NCBI GenBank assembly: GCA_009776565.1 | Contig: WRNQ01000094.1 | Span: 1-6,656 of the forward strand | Origin: Synergistaceae bacterium | GTDB taxonomy: Bacteria; Synergistota; Synergistia; Synergistales; Aminobacteriaceae | Direction: 5' to 3' | Length of the DNA: 6,656 nt | Shown here: positions 6,626 to 6,656 of the stretch, piece after piece | Layout of the letters: each line of letters opens with the position of its first letter | How positions within the stretch are numbered: the stretch's first letter is position 1 | Position numbers and translations under genes: made by a program | The notes under the pieces: model-generated | Database searches by the model: none | Told to the model about the DNA's origin: nothing | Seen by the model: only the letters and a program-made list of their open reading frames with translations

Positions 6626-6651
6626 CCCCCGTCGACTTCGTCGACACCCCC
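6626..6651. repeat. Hairpin GTCGAC-TTC-GTCGAC flanked by C-runs (repeat-element edge)
   Basis: A perfect 6-bp stem GTCGAC/GTCGAC with a TTC loop occupies 6631-6645. CCCCC precedes it and ACCCCC follows it. No T-run follows on either strand, so a classical intrinsic terminator is not supported. The layout of C-run, GC-rich hairpin with a TTC loop, then C-run and TTTGA resembles dispersed intergenic repeats seen in gut anaerobes, and the window ends inside it. The element type is inferred, not established. Confidence 0.55.
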
Positions 6652-6656
6652 TTTGA

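Noticed and set aside
6631..6645. Intrinsic terminator for the operon
   Set aside because: The hairpin is real, but C-rich sequence rather than a T-run follows it on the plus strand, and no T-run follows on the minus strand.

Overview
The window is one densely packed, entirely plus-strand housekeeping operon, followed by a 126-bp non-coding tail. The gene order is (yicC end) - remA - gmk - rpoZ - coaBC - priA-like - pcm - queT - MFS transporter. The yicC-remA-gmk-rpoZ-coaBC-priA order is typical of Firmicutes and of several other phyla such as Synergistota. The joined pcm (L-isoaspartate methyltransferase, uncommon in Firmicutes), the form of the omega subunit and the moderate-to-low GC content make an anaerobic Synergistota-type bacterium my preferred guess. 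A divergent clostridial lineage is the alternative. This assignment rests on gene order and protein style only, not on a search.

Region by region: positions 1-21 hold the last six codons and stop of an upstream gene whose C-terminal residues (QIQNID) match the ending of YicC/YloC endoribonuclease-family proteins. Positions 22-99 contain a good sigma70/sigmaA-type promoter (TTGCGG, 17 bp, TATAAT) and a clear Shine-Dalgarno sequence for remA. From remA on, almost every junction is an overlap or a gap of a few bases: gmk/rpoZ and pcm/queT share ATGA, rpoZ/coaBC overlap by 8 bp, coaBC/priA by 14 bp, and priA and pcm are 5 bp apart. The only larger gap, 23 bp, precedes the MFS gene, which has its own strong ribosome binding site. 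I see no internal promoter or terminator, so the genes are probably one transcript with translational coupling.

In function, the operon joins a DNA-binding regulator (RemA), nucleotide supply (guanylate kinase), the RNA polymerase omega subunit, coenzyme A synthesis (CoaBC), replication restart (PriA-like), protein repair (Pcm), uptake of a queuosine precursor (QueT) and an unassigned transporter.

The most notable observation is that the PriA homologue is full length and keeps all eight zinc-binding cysteines and the terminal DNA-binding regions. It has nevertheless lost every recognisable helicase/ATPase motif: Walker A, DEEH, SATPS, the KGHDF segment and QVAGRAGR. It is therefore probably a non-helicase, scaffold-type replication restart protein. 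The tail after the MFS gene carries short direct repeats and a GTCGAC-TTC-GTCGAC hairpin flanked by C-runs, which looks like the edge of a dispersed intergenic repeat cut off by the window end.
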